Shown here one piece after another: positions 15,895 through 27,795 of a DNA stretch of 64,000 nucleotides. Positions within the stretch are counted from its first letter, which is position 1, and every line of letters starts with the position of its first letter. Location of the stretch: contig DATFMP010000055.1 of assembly GCA_035266845.1 (NCBI GenBank), positions 28,669-92,668 on the forward strand. Direction: 5' to 3'. A program made the translations under genes and the position numbers. This DNA is from DATFMP01 sp035266845. GTDB taxonomy: Bacteria > SAR324 > JACQKK01. The notes below the pieces were generated by a model. It did no database searches. It was not told where the DNA came from and saw nothing but the letters and a program-made list of their open reading frames with translations.

Positions 15895-17207
15895 CGCAGG
15901 CCGTCCACGGGCTTGAGGGAGGTGGCCTTGCGGGCCGGGAAGAGCGTGGCACCCAGGCAGATCACCAGCGTGGCACCGACGACCCACAGCATGTCCAGCA
16001 CGTCCACGCGCACGGGCACGCGATCGCTGCCGGGGTAGACGCCGGGGGGGATCTCGAACACGGGGAAGGTGGCCAGCACCCAGCACACGGCCAAGCCCAG
16101 CAGCACGCCCAGCAGGGTGCCCACCAGCCCGATCAGCAGCCCCTGCATCACGAAGATGCGGGAGATGGTGCGCTCGCGGGCCCCGAGGGACTTGAGGATG
16201 GTGATCTCGCGGGTCTTCTCGCCCACCAGCATCACCAGCGCGCCGATCATGCCGAAGAAGGCCAGCAGCACGATCAGCAGCAGCACCAGAAACAGCATGG
16301 TCTTCTGCACGCGGATCACCTGGAACAGTCCGCGGTTGCTCTCCAGCCAGCTATAGACGAACACCGCGCGGTGCTGCTGCTGCATCCGGTCACGCAGCCA
16401 CTGTGCGGCCGCCCCGGCCTGCAAGGGGTCCTGCAGGCGCATGCCGATGGAGCGCGGCAGCGGCTCACCCGGGAAGATGGCGTTCACCTGGCCGATGTCC
16501 ATCATCACCACCAACTCGTCGAAGGCCTCGATGCCCGTGGTGAGATAGCCGATGATCTGCAGCCGTGTGGCAATGGGATGCGGGCTGAAGCCTTCGCCCG
16601 CCTGTGGGAAGCGCAGCGGCACCAGCCGGTCACCGAGCTTGGCCCCCAGCTTGGCAGCCAGCGTGCGGCTCAGCAGCACGGGGGCCACGCCAGGCGCCAA
16701 GTGCTCCTGCAGCCGCAGCATCAGGGCCTTGGCCCGCCGCTCGCGCTCCGGGGCCGTCAGGGCGCTCCAGTCCGGGCTGCCATCATCCAGGAAGGCCAAC
16801 AGCCCAGGCACGTGGGTCTCCGCCTCGGGATCGATCGCGCGCACCAGCACGCCCTGCACACCGCCCACGCCCGATTGCGGGCCGGCCAGCAGGGTCTCGT
16901 GCAGCACGTAGGGCGAGATCACCTTGGGGTGAAGATGGTCTTCCAACTCCGGCTTCAGTTTGTCCAGGGGCGGCAGCGCATCGGGCATCATCTCATGCAG
17001 GGAGATGTGCGGCAGGGCGCCGGCCATGGCCCGCACCAGATTGGTCTCGTACCCGTTCATCACGGACATGGCCACCACCAGGGCCGCCACGCCCAGCATC
17101 ACGCCGCCGATGGCGATCCAGGTGATGAAGGAGACCGCGCCCTCGCCCCGGCGCGAACGGAAGTAGCGCAGGCTCACTGCCAGCTCGAATCGCACGCCTG
17201 CTCCCAT
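15885..17207 (-). CDS. LolC/LolE-like lipoprotein-releasing ABC permease
   Basis: The 440-residue membrane protein has the FtsX/MacB layout: a first TM segment near the N-terminus (FITWIAIGGVMLGVAALVVA), a large periplasmic domain, and three TM segments at the C-terminus around LVLLLIVLLAFFGMIGAL. The start 'ELAVSLRYFRSRR' and 'EITILKSLGARERTI' are hallmarks of LolC/LolE, which extract mature lipoproteins from the inner membrane for outer-membrane delivery. No LolD ATPase gene is adjacent, so the partner must be elsewhere. I choose MGAGVRFELAV over an ATG 30 codons upstream. It overlaps the convergent LysR gene by ten bases. Confidence 0.85.
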   Translation of the reverse strand: MGAGVRFELAVSLRYFRSRRGEGAVSFITWIAIGGVMLGVAALVVAMSVMNGYETNLVRAMAGALPHISLHEMMPDALPPLDKLKPELEDHLHPKVISPYVLHETLLAGPQSGVGGVQGVLVRAIDPEAETHVPGLLAFLDDGSPDWSALTAPERERRAKALMLRLQEHLAPGVAPVLLSRTLAAKLGAKLGDRLVPLRFPQAGEGFSPHPIATRLQIIGYLTTGIEAFDELVVMMDIGQVNAIFPGEPLPRSIGMRLQDPLQAGAAAQWLRDRMQQQHRAVFVYSWLESNRGLFQVIRVQKTMLFLVLLLIVLLAFFGMIGALVMLVGEKTREITILKSLGARERTISRIFVMQGLLIGLVGTLLGVLLGLAVCWVLATFPVFEIPPGVYPGSDRVPVRVDVLDMLWVVGATLVICLGATLFPARKATSLKPVDGLRYG

Positions 17208-17419
17208 GCCATGGGTGCCTGTGCCGGCCGGAGCCATGCCCTTCACGACCCCGCCGTTCACAGCGCCCATCACACCGCGAATGCGCGCCGATGGCAACGC
17301 CGGCGGTGGGCGTGACGCAGACGATGGGACGGCGCCTCAAGGGCACACGCCCACACCGCGCGCCGGCGAGCGGCCGCGAAGGCTCGGGGTCAGGGGTACT
17401 GCGGAAGGGGGTACGACGA

Positions 17420-17439
17420 GTCGACCATCCTTGGTCGAC
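17420..17439. repeat. Perfect 8-bp inverted repeat
   Basis: GTCGACCA (17420-17427) and TGGTCGAC (17432-17439) flank a four-base loop, 54 bases after the sigma-like gene ends (minus strand). It could be a terminator without a T-run or a protein-binding dyad. The rest of the 286-base gap shows nothing clear. Confidence 0.55.
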
Positions 17440-17493
17440 AGCACTGCAGGAAGGCGTGGTGGGCCGGGAGCCCGCGGAACATCGGGAGTGGCT

Positions 17494-17895
17494 TCAGCCC
17501 ACCAGCGCCATACGCACTTCGGCGATGGACTCGCCGACCTGTTCGCGGGTCATTTGCATCAGCTCGGCGATGGCCGCATAGCTGAAGTCGACCGCGTCCT
17601 TGAGCAGCCAGCACAGCACGCTTTCTGCGGCAATGCCCGGCAGGAACTCATTTTTGCCCGGCAGATCGCGCACCTTCGCGACCATGCGGCCGTAAAAATC
17701 CTGCTCGGTCAGCACCGGTTGCCCGTCCAGCGACCGGAACACGCCCTCACACAGATCGAGGCAGGTGCGCGGATCGTCCTCAAAGAGGTTGAACATAAGG
17801 TACGCGCGATCGAAGCAGGTGGCGATCAGTCCATCGATGGGATTGGTCTGCACCGGATCCAGCCGGTCATCCAAGGCAACGGTTTCGACTCGCAT
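17494..17895 (-). CDS. Small protein with sigma-factor-like helix-turn-helix
   Basis: The 133-residue protein has a C-terminal segment 'VDFSYAAIAELMQMTREQVG' (about 102-121) that follows the sigma-70 region 4 pattern (aSYaEIAeilgis.gTVks). An N-terminal helical part (19-57) recalls region 2 but lacks clear core-binding signatures. It could be a degenerate ECF-like factor, a PhyR-like fragment or an unrelated helix-turn-helix protein. The start at 17895 has a GGAGGG ribosome site; two upstream Mets do not. It diverges from the ileS T-box leader across an AT-rich region. The function is not recognised. Confidence 0.6.
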   Translation of the reverse strand: MRVETVALDDRLDPVQTNPIDGLIATCFDRAYLMFNLFEDDPRTCLDLCEGVFRSLDGQPVLTEQDFYGRMVAKVRDLPGKNEFLPGIAAESVLCWLLKDAVDFSYAAIAELMQMTREQVGESIAEVRMALVG

Positions 17896-18059
17896 GGGCC
17901 CTCCATTCATTGGCAACCGAAGAAACACTGGCCCTTCTTCTACAAGTCTTGTGCCATCGGAAAATATGCTGCGATTTCAGTATATTCAGTATTCAGTTTA
18001 TGGATAGTTCTTATTTATGTCCCAATTCAATACATCACAAATAGTCTGATGAGGCCCAG

Positions 18060-18095
18060 GATGAGACAGTTGTGGGACACTTCGTGAGACGGTTG
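18060..18095. repeat. Three tandem degenerate 12-mers
   Basis: Twelve-base units at 18060-18071, 18072-18083 and 18084-18095 share a G-A/T-G-A/G-GAC core. They close an AT-rich block (about 17925-18060) that differs from the surrounding GC-rich DNA. They could be iterated operator sites or the end of a lost insertion sequence. Confidence 0.45.
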
Positions 18096-18170
18096 TCTTT
18101 TGCCCAGCGCCCATGTAAGTGTGATCGATTGGAATGGGCCCGGTGCGTGCGTCGCATCGCGGTCCGAAAG

Positions 18171-18499
18171 GCGACGATGGGGAGGAGTAGCCGGGCCACG
18201 CGGGCCCCAGCGATCGGGAGACGGTGCGAGTCCCGAGCCTGCCCCCGGCGAAGATCACCCCGGAGCCGTTGACCGAACCGGAGCCGCGTGCGAGCTCCGC
18301 AGTAGGCTCAGCCGGCTGGCCACCGTGACCGGGCCCGGGAGAGCAAGGCCGGCGCCGCTCTCCCATCGAGGCCGCGCCCCGCAAGGTGCGTGGCGAATCC
18401 GGGTGGTACCGCGCAGCGCCCCGCCAAGCTACAGGTGGCGGGCGCGCCTTCGCCCCGGTGGACTGACGCAATTCGCGCAGCCCCGGGGCGTTTGTGTTT
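18171..18499 (+). promoter_or_regulatory. T-box leader sensing uncharged tRNA-Ile, upstream of ileS
   Basis: Stem I opens with GGGGAGGAGTAG (18179-18190) and has a distal hairpin CGGGA/TCCCG (18215-18219 with 18231-18235). The specifier region GAAGATCACC holds ATC (Ile) at 18254-18256, followed by A, as in known T-boxes. AGTAGG follows at 18301. The T-box itself, GGGTGGTACCGCG, is at 18401-18413. Antiterminator pairing is perfect: 18399-18403 and 18411-18413 pair with 18451-18458, leaving the 7-base bulge TGGTACC, whose TGGT would pair with an ACCA tRNA end (discriminator A, as in tRNA-Ile). The same 18451-18458 strand forms the terminator. Uncharged tRNA-Ile should switch ileS on. Confidence 0.95.
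18451..18499 (+). terminator. Attenuator terminator of the ileS T-box
   Basis: CGCCCCGG (18451-18458) pairs perfectly with CCGGGGCG (18483-18490) and is followed by TTTGTGTTT (18491-18499). This stem excludes the antiterminator because both need 18451-18458. The ileS start codon is 56 bases further on. Confidence 0.85.
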
Positions 18500-18554
18500 G
18501 GCGGCCCCTGTTCCCGCGGGCCCAGGCTGCGCACCTCCCAGAGCCACTGAAGCC

Positions 18555-21695
<3,141 letters not shown>

Positions 21696-21735
21696 CCCGC
21701 GCCAGGGCCGCCGCGAACCTTCATTCGAGTCCCCG

Positions 21736-22140
21736 ATGCCCGATGCCACGCCCCCGCAACCGCCCCAGCAGAACGCCTTCGGCGTGCTGCTGGGGCTGCG
21801 CATCGACCGCACGGAGGCCGGCGTGTGCGAGGCACACCTGGAGACGCGCCCGGAGCACTTCAATCCCCACGGCGTGATGCACGGGGGCGTGCTGTTCTCC
21901 CTCGCCGATACCAGCATGGGGGCGGCGCTCTATCCCCTGCTGCGCTCCCAGGAGTCCTGCGCCACCATCGAGGTCAAGATGAACTTCCTCAAGCCCGTGA
22001 CGGAGGGGAAGCTGCGCTGCGAGACGGTCGTGCTGCGGCGGGGCAAGACCACCGCGGTGCTGGAATCCAAGCTGCACAGCGGTGAGAGTCTGGTGGGCAT
22101 CGCCCTGGGCACCTACGCCATCTTCCCTCGCCCGGCGTGA
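21736..22140 (+). CDS. PaaI-type hotdog acyl-CoA thioesterase
   Basis: The 134-residue protein is a single hotdog domain. FNPHGVMHGGVLFSLADT carries the HGG loop and the Asp of the PaaI group, which hydrolyse acyl- or aryl-CoA thioesters. The start MPDATPPQPPQ is 41 bases past the ileS stop; an in-frame start inside ileS is less likely. Its stop overlaps an in-frame GTG of the next frame, but the kinase more likely begins 48 bases downstream. Its place in an operon with ileS has no obvious metabolic logic; transcription may be shared through the T-box. Confidence 0.85.
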   Translation: MPDATPPQPPQQNAFGVLLGLRIDRTEAGVCEAHLETRPEHFNPHGVMHGGVLFSLADTSMGAALYPLLRSQESCATIEVKMNFLKPVTEGKLRCETVVLRRGKTTAVLESKLHSGESLVGIALGTYAIFPRPA

Positions 22141-22187
22141 CGCCGCCCGTCGGCCGTCCCCGCCCGCCCGAGCCAGAGCCTGCAGCC

Positions 22188-23180
22188 ATGAGCGATTCCG
22201 CCGTGCCCCGCTACGATGTGGTCACTTGGGGCGAGACCATGCTGCGCCTCTCGGCGCCCCGTGGTGAGCCGCTGGAGGCCACGCCCGCCCTGGAGGTGGC
22301 CGTGGGCGGCACCGAGTCCAACGTGGCCATCGCCCTGGCGCGGCTGGGGCGGCCTGCCGCGTGGGTCTCGCGCCTGCCGGCCAATCCGCTGGGCCGCCGC
22401 ATTGCGCGGGACATCGCCGCGCACGGCGTGGACGTCTCCCATGTGCTTTGGGCGGATGCGGCGGAGAAGGCGGGCCTCTACTTCATCGAGCCCGGCGCCG
22501 CGCCCCGCCCCAACCTGGTGCTCTACGAGCGGCGGGACTCGGCGGTGGCCCGCCTGCAGCCCGATGCGCTGGACTACGCCTTCCTGGCCTCCGGGCGCGT
22601 GCTGCACCTCACCGGCATCACGCCGGCGCTGAGCGAGGGCTGCCGCGCCGCCTGGCTGCGCTCGGCCCGGGAGGCCCGGGCCGCCGGCCGCCGCGTCTCG
22701 CTGGACGTGAACTACCGCGCCAAGCTGTGGAGCCCGGCCGCCGCCCGCGAGACCCTGGAGGCAGCGCTCGGGCACGTGGACGTGCTGTTCAGCGGGCTAT
22801 GCGATCTGACGCTGCTGTTCGGGCTGCCGGAGGATGCCGAGGCCGCCGCGCGCACCTTCGCCGCGGCCTACGGCGTACCGCTGGTGGTGGTGACCCTGGG
22901 CGATCAGGGCGCGCTGGCCTGGGAGGGGGACACCGAGCGCCTGCAGCGCGCCCCCGTGGTGCCCACGGACGTGCAGGAGCGCATCGGCGCGGGCGATGCC
23001 TTCGCCGCGGGCTTCCTGCACGGCTGGCTGGAGCGCGACGTGGCCCACGGCCTGCACTGCGGCAATGCCCTGGCGGCGCTCAAGCAGACGTGGCGCGGGG
23101 ACGCAAGCTGGGCCACCCGTGCGGAGTTGGACGCGCTACTGGCCGACGGTGCCGCCGACGCCCGCCGCGTGCAGCGTTGA
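22188..23180 (+). CDS. PfkB-family sugar kinase (KdgK-like)
   Basis: This 330-residue kinase phosphorylates a small sugar or sugar acid with ATP. The N-terminal motif VGGTESNVAIALARLG (39-54) and the C-terminal catalytic loop ERIGAGDAFAAGF (about 263-275, Asp as base) identify the ribokinase/PfkB fold. The start 'YDVVTWGETMLRLSAP' and the overall pattern are closest to 2-keto-3-deoxygluconate kinases, but the substrate is inferred only from resemblance. It begins at ATG 22188 after the thioesterase gene and ends the ileS-led cluster. Confidence 0.85.
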   Translation: MSDSAVPRYDVVTWGETMLRLSAPRGEPLEATPALEVAVGGTESNVAIALARLGRPAAWVSRLPANPLGRRIARDIAAHGVDVSHVLWADAAEKAGLYFIEPGAAPRPNLVLYERRDSAVARLQPDALDYAFLASGRVLHLTGITPALSEGCRAAWLRSAREARAAGRRVSLDVNYRAKLWSPAAARETLEAALGHVDVLFSGLCDLTLLFGLPEDAEAAARTFAAAYGVPLVVVTLGDQGALAWEGDTERLQRAPVVPTDVQERIGAGDAFAAGFLHGWLERDVAHGLHCGNALAALKQTWRGDASWATRAELDALLADGAADARRVQR

Positions 23181-23196
23181 TGTCACGGCTCCCCGG

Positions 23197-23886
23197 CTAT
23201 GTACCGAAGTGCCCGGTCAGGGTCAGGGTAACGGTGGTCTGCTTGAGATCCGTGCCGGAGATCTGACCCTCTGTGCCACCTGCCGAGAGCGTATCCAGTG
23301 ACGCGCTCTGCGTCATGATCGCCAGTTCCAGCCCGAGCGGATCGAAGAAGAAGGCCGCGCCGCCGCCCAGTGCCAGACCTGCCCCTCCGAACGAGGAACT
23401 GATGAGCGTCGGGTTGGGCGGCAACTGCGTATTATTGTCGTAGCCCACCGCGTAAATGCCCAACCCGGCGCGGCCGAACACCTCCATGGAATCCCCGAGC
23501 GGTACCATCAGGCGCAGCGAAGCCAGCAATTCGGAAATGCTCAGGGTCAGATTCTGTCCGGGCAGACCGGCGTGCGTGGCATCGTGGTTGGTACTGATGA
23601 ATTGAAGCTCCGCGGCCAGGCTCTTGCTGATTACCGCGCCACCGGAAATAACAAGGCCCGAGCCCTTCTCCGGCTTGCCGGCATAAACGAAGGGCCCGTT
23701 GGTCGGGTCCGCGTAGAACACCTGGTTGCCATCCAGGCCGCCGGAAACCGAACTGCTGGCCGCACCCAGGCCCAACCACAGTTTCTTGTCCGGCCGGGCC
23801 TGCGCGCTCGAAGCCGCCAGCAGCAGGCCACCCGCTGCCAGCGCACACACCAGTGCCCGCCCCATGCGAATTGCATTCGTCGCCAT
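23197..23886 (-). CDS. Outer-membrane beta-barrel protein (paralogue 1)
   Basis: This 229-residue secreted protein has a signal peptide of about 30 residues (ending SSAQA) and alternating amphipathic strands such as AVISKSLAAELQFI and TTVTLTLTGHFGT. It is probably an 8-stranded OmpW/OmpX-size barrel. It shares DPTNGP, FFDPLGLELA and a closing TVTLTLT motif with the next gene, so the two arose by duplication. Ribosome site GGGGGACGG precedes ATG 23886. Function unknown; convergent with the PfkB kinase gene. Confidence 0.75.
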   Translation of the reverse strand: MATNAIRMGRALVCALAAGGLLLAASSAQARPDKKLWLGLGAASSSVSGGLDGNQVFYADPTNGPFVYAGKPEKGSGLVISGGAVISKSLAAELQFISTNHDATHAGLPGQNLTLSISELLASLRLMVPLGDSMEVFGRAGLGIYAVGYDNNTQLPPNPTLISSSFGGAGLALGGGAAFFFDPLGLELAIMTQSASLDTLSAGGTEGQISGTDLKQTTVTLTLTGHFGT

Positions 23887-24014
23887 CCGTCCCCCTTTTT
23901 GCAGCTGGTCTTTATGAATCGGGATCCGCAATGGATCGCGCATGATTGTACTATCCGGTCTGCCGGCCGCCCGCTGCGCCCCCTCCTGGGCATTGCGGAT
24001 CGCCAGGGCCGCGG

Positions 24015-24728
24015 CTATGGCCCTTTGAAGTGCATGGTCAGCGTAAGCGTGACGGTGCCCAGGCCTATGTAGGCATCCTTGAACTCGGGCACCGCCTGTT
24101 CCGCGGCGATCAGCTCCGTCAGCCGCGCGCGTTCCTTGAGCACGGCCAGCTCCAGACCCAGCGGATCGAAGAACACGGCGATGCCAAGGCCTGCCGCGGC
24201 GCCGATGCCGGTCATGCTGGAGCTGAGGCGCGTACTGTTCGGGGGGAGCAGGGTGTTGTCCGTGTAGTTGACCGCCACGGGCCCCAAGCCCACGCGGCCG
24301 AACGCCTCGAACGTCTCGCCCAGGGGCAGCATGAAGCGCAGCGTGCCCAGCAGCGAGGTAATGTGGGCGTTCAGGTCCGTGCCCGGGAAGGCATCGTGCT
24401 TGGCGATGTGCCGCGTGCCCAGCAGCAGCGCCTCGATGCCGAAGTGCGGCGTGACGTTGTAGCCGGCGAAGATCATACTGCCGCCGCCGTTGTCCGGCTT
24501 GGCCAGGTAAGAGACCGGGCCGTTGGTGGGGTCGTGCTGGATGACGGTGGCGCCGTCCAGATCGCCCGTCACGCGGCTGCCCGCGATGCCGAAACCCAGT
24601 GTGAGCGGCTTGCCTTCCGGCCGCGCCTGCGCCACGCGCACCGGCAGCACCATGGCCAGCAGCAGCGCAACGACCGCCATGCGCACCGTGGCGACGCGCA
24701 GGCAACGGGTGCTCCGGATGCACCGCAT
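24015..24728 (-). CDS. Outer-membrane beta-barrel protein (paralogue 2)
   Basis: This 237-residue paralogue of the downstream gene has a signal peptide (about 1-35, ending VAQA) and beta strands typical of a small barrel, ending in VTLTLTMHFKGP. Shared blocks with paralogue 1 include HDPTNGPVSYLAKPD (versus DPTNGPFVYAGKPEKG) and FFDPLGLELAVL. AGGAG stands eight bases before ATG 24728. The 128-base gap to paralogue 1 leaves open whether they are cotranscribed. No ligand is suggested by the context. Confidence 0.75.
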   Translation of the reverse strand: MRCIRSTRCLRVATVRMAVVALLLAMVLPVRVAQARPEGKPLTLGFGIAGSRVTGDLDGATVIQHDPTNGPVSYLAKPDNGGGSMIFAGYNVTPHFGIEALLLGTRHIAKHDAFPGTDLNAHITSLLGTLRFMLPLGETFEAFGRVGLGPVAVNYTDNTLLPPNSTRLSSSMTGIGAAAGLGIAVFFDPLGLELAVLKERARLTELIAAEQAVPEFKDAYIGLGTVTLTLTMHFKGP

Positions 24729-24785
24729 AAGTGGCTCCTGTGGCGATGGGTGCGGTACGAGGCCGGTCGCACGCCGGCCGCCTCT

Positions 24786-25181
24786 TCACTCCGGCTCGTC
24801 CTCGAACAGCGGGTCCTCCTTGGGTCGCGCGGCGGCCAGCCCCTTGCCGACGGCCTTTGCGGTCGTTTCGGATTCGGAGCCCATTCCGCCGAAGAGCGCC
24901 TCCAGTCGCGCCCGGGCCGCGGCGGCCTCCTGGTCCGACCCCGCCGTTAGCCCGGCCTTGGGGCGGAAGTAGTCGCAGAAGTTGGATTGCTCCTTGTCCG
25001 TCACTTCGTCGGCCATGGGTTCGTGGCACATCTTGCTGGCCGAGCGGTCAAAGAACTCGCACATGCGGCAGACGTGCAGCGAAGAGCTACAGTGGGGGCA
25101 TTCCTCCCGCCGCCCGACGGGCAGCGGCAAGTCCTCCAGGGAAGTGCCGCAGTGCCAGCAGTTCAAGCGTTCGTGTGCCAT
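24786..25181 (-). CDS. Small zinc-ribbon protein of unknown function
   Basis: The 131-residue cytoplasmic protein has cysteine pairs C8xxC11, C28xxC31 and C38xxC41, then C52 and C69, enough for two zinc sites. An acidic, low-complexity C-terminal tail (about 80-131, ending PLFEDEPE) follows. I do not recognise a named family. The start MAHERLNCWHCG removes a 37-residue upstream frame with no ribosome site. It stands alone between the barrel genes and rarA, both on the same strand. Confidence 0.7.
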   Translation of the reverse strand: MAHERLNCWHCGTSLEDLPLPVGRREECPHCSSSLHVCRMCEFFDRSASKMCHEPMADEVTDKEQSNFCDYFRPKAGLTAGSDQEAAAARARLEALFGGMGSESETTAKAVGKGLAAARPKEDPLFEDEPE

Positions 25182-25329
25182 CGGACACCCCTTGCGTAGC
25201 GCGGATTCACCCCGCCTAGTGTAGCACGCCGGCACATCGTTGTCCGGTACCGCACCCCGGCTCGCCTTGGGCGCGGCGCCGTCCAGGCACACGGCGGACG
25301 CCTGCTCCTGCGTGTCCCCCAGACCCTGT

Positions 25330-27549
25330 CTACTCCCGAGCGGCCACTACCAGCACTACGGCCGCGCTGCGTCGCAGGGAGCGGCCCACCGCCGCACGCT
25401 CCAGATAGGCCCGCACGGCCTCCGCATCCTTGCCCAGGCGCGCGGTCAGCCCCCCGGGCCGCGCCTTCGTACCGAACCAGCGTCGCAGCAGCTCAGGGCT
25501 GATGGCGAACTCCACCGGATGGCGCAGCACCTCGCGGTGCAGGGGCCGCAGACCAGCCGCCCGGCACGCCTCCGCCAGCGTTGCATCGTCCCAGTCCACC
25601 GCCGGGTTGTCCGGATCGGCATAGACGGCATCCTCGGCCGCGATGGCGCTCTGCGCCAGCTCCTGCGGCGCCCCCGTCCAATCCAGCGCAGCCAGCAGGC
25701 GCTCTCCCAGCCGGGGCGCCCGCTCCGCCAGCACCAGCCGGCCGCCCGGCGCCAGCAGCCCGGCCAGCACGGCGATGCAGGCCTCCCGCGACTCCACGCC
25801 GGCCAGCAGGTCGCGCGCCAGCACGCGGTCGAAGCGCACGGGCTCCCCGGCGGCCTCGGCGATCAGCTCCGGCAGGGTCTGCCAGGGGCCCTGCACCACG
25901 CGCGGAGCGGACAAGGCCGGCAGCAGGCTCGCCTCGTCCGCCAGGGCCGCGGCCTGGGCATCATCGTCCACGCGGGCCCACACACCCCCTTCGCTGGCAC
26001 ACCGCACCGCCTCCCAGGTGAGCAGCCCCGTGCCGGCGTTGGCGTCCAGAACCAGGTGCCCGCGCTCCAGCTCCGCCAGGGCGAATACCCGCTCGCGCAC
26101 CAGCGCCAAGTGCTCGCCCAGCGTGCTGCGTCCCCGCACCTGCCACTCCGCCTCGCCGGCATCACCGCCGGCCTGCCCGCTGCCCCCGGCAAAGTGCGCA
26201 CCCAGCGCCGAGGCGCTCTCGCGCAGGGCGGCCAGGCTGGCCTCGCGGAGCTGCTGCACGCGGGTCTGCAGGCCTGCCTCGAAGCCCATCCCAGAGGGTT
26301 CGTAGAACACACGGCCCTGCAGGCTATCCGGCAGGTACTGCTGCGCCACCCAATGGTCACGATAGGCGTGCGGGTACATGTAGCCCTGACCGTGCCCCAG
26401 CCCTTCAGCATCGCGGCTGGCGTCCTTCAGGTGGTTCGGCACGTCCGCCGTGCGCTCCCGCTCCACCGTGGCCAGGGCATCGAAGAACGCGAAGGCCGAG
26501 TTGCTCTTGGGCGCCGTGGCCAGATACAGGCACGCCTCAGCCAAGTGGAAGCGTCCCTCCGGCAGCCCGACATAGTCGAAGGCCTGGGCCGCGCCCGTCA
26601 CCACGCGCAGCGCGTTGGGGTCCGCCAGCCCCACGTCCTCCGCGGCGAAGATCAGCATGCGGCGCAGGATGAAGCGCGGGTCCTCGCCCGCGTAGACCAT
26701 GCGCGCCATCCAGTACAGCGCCGCGTCGGGATCCGAGCCGCGCAGGGACTTGATGAACGCGGAGATCGTGTCGAAGTGGGCGTCGCCCTCTTTGTCGTAG
26801 AGCACGGCGCGGCGCTGGATGGAGTCCTCCGCCACGGTCAGGTCGATCACGATGGTGCCGTCCGGTCCCGGCTCGGTCGTCTCCACGGCCAGCTCCAGCG
26901 CGTTGAGCGCGGCGCGGGCATCGCCGTTGGCCACCGCCGCCAGGTGCGCCAGGGCGTCCTCCTCCATGCGCACGTGGCGCTTGCCGTAGCCGCGCTCCTT
27001 GTCCGCCACGGCGTGCTGGAGGATGGTGCGGATGTCTGCCTCCTCCAGCGGCCGCAGCTCGAAGATGCGCGAGCGGCTCACCAGCGGCTTGTTCACCTCG
27101 AAGTACGGATTCTCCGTGGTGGCGCCGATGAGGATCACCGTGCCGTTCTCCACGTGCGGGAGCAGCGCGTCCTGCTGGGCTTTGTTGAAGCGGTGCACCT
27201 CGTCCACGAACAGGATCGTGCGTGCGCCCTGCTGGCCCAAGCGCTCCTGCGCCTCGGCCACGGCCTTGCGGATATCCGCCACGCCTGCCAGCACGGCGTT
27301 GATGGCCGTGAAGTGCGCCCGCGTGGTGTTGGCGATGATGCGCGCCAGGGTCGTCTTGCCGGTGCCTGGCGGCCCGTAGAAGATCAGCGAGGAGAGCTGG
27401 TCGGCCTGGATCGCCCGCCGCAGCAACCGCCCGGGACCCAGCACGTGATCCTGGCCCACGAACTCGTCCAGCGTTCGCGGCCGCATGCGCGCGGCCAGCG
27501 GCGCCTTTTGCTCCAGCATCTGCTCGCGGGCGTGATCGAAGAGGTCCAT
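25330..27549 (-). CDS. rarA: RarA (MgsA) AAA+ ATPase fused to a methyltransferase-like domain
   Basis: Residues 1-430 are replication-associated recombination protein A: Walker A GPPGTGKT (59-66), Walker B ILFVDEVHRFNK, sensor IGATTENP, and the C-terminal clamp-loader-like region with GSDPDAALYWMARM and HLKDASRDAEGLG. RarA acts at stalled replication forks. Residues about 440-739 form a second domain; VLDANAGTGLLTW near residue 500 matches SAM-binding motif I and APGGRLVLAE a later strand, so it is probably a class I methyltransferase fold. Similar RarA fusions are known in cyanobacteria (from memory). Start MDLFDHAREQML; 34 upstream residues are not family-like. Confidence 0.9.
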   Translation of the reverse strand: MDLFDHAREQMLEQKAPLAARMRPRTLDEFVGQDHVLGPGRLLRRAIQADQLSSLIFYGPPGTGKTTLARIIANTTRAHFTAINAVLAGVADIRKAVAEAQERLGQQGARTILFVDEVHRFNKAQQDALLPHVENGTVILIGATTENPYFEVNKPLVSRSRIFELRPLEEADIRTILQHAVADKERGYGKRHVRMEEDALAHLAAVANGDARAALNALELAVETTEPGPDGTIVIDLTVAEDSIQRRAVLYDKEGDAHFDTISAFIKSLRGSDPDAALYWMARMVYAGEDPRFILRRMLIFAAEDVGLADPNALRVVTGAAQAFDYVGLPEGRFHLAEACLYLATAPKSNSAFAFFDALATVERERTADVPNHLKDASRDAEGLGHGQGYMYPHAYRDHWVAQQYLPDSLQGRVFYEPSGMGFEAGLQTRVQQLREASLAALRESASALGAHFAGGSGQAGGDAGEAEWQVRGRSTLGEHLALVRERVFALAELERGHLVLDANAGTGLLTWEAVRCASEGGVWARVDDDAQAAALADEASLLPALSAPRVVQGPWQTLPELIAEAAGEPVRFDRVLARDLLAGVESREACIAVLAGLLAPGGRLVLAERAPRLGERLLAALDWTGAPQELAQSAIAAEDAVYADPDNPAVDWDDATLAEACRAAGLRPLHREVLRHPVEFAISPELLRRWFGTKARPGGLTARLGKDAEAVRAYLERAAVGRSLRRSAAVVLVVAARE

Positions 27550-27795
27550 AGCCCCATGATCCGCGAAGGCCGTGCGCGCGGCAAGCCGAAGCCGGCCGCA
27601 TCCGACCGAGCTACCTGCTGCGGCCAGGGCAGCCGGCCTCGTCGTCATGGCACTGCTGGGCTATACTTGAAGCAAGAGACTCGTTGGTGGGGCCCGCCTC
27701 GGTGAGGCGGGGGGTGGGAAGGCGTCGACTCCGCGCTGCCGGCGGCGGATTGTACCCGGTGTCGGCTGGCGCAGCGGGCAAAAGGAGAGACGACC

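Noticed and set aside
18093..18121. TTGTCT-N17-TAAGTG as promoter of the T-box leader
   Set aside because: The -10 part matches poorly; the start site is undetermined.
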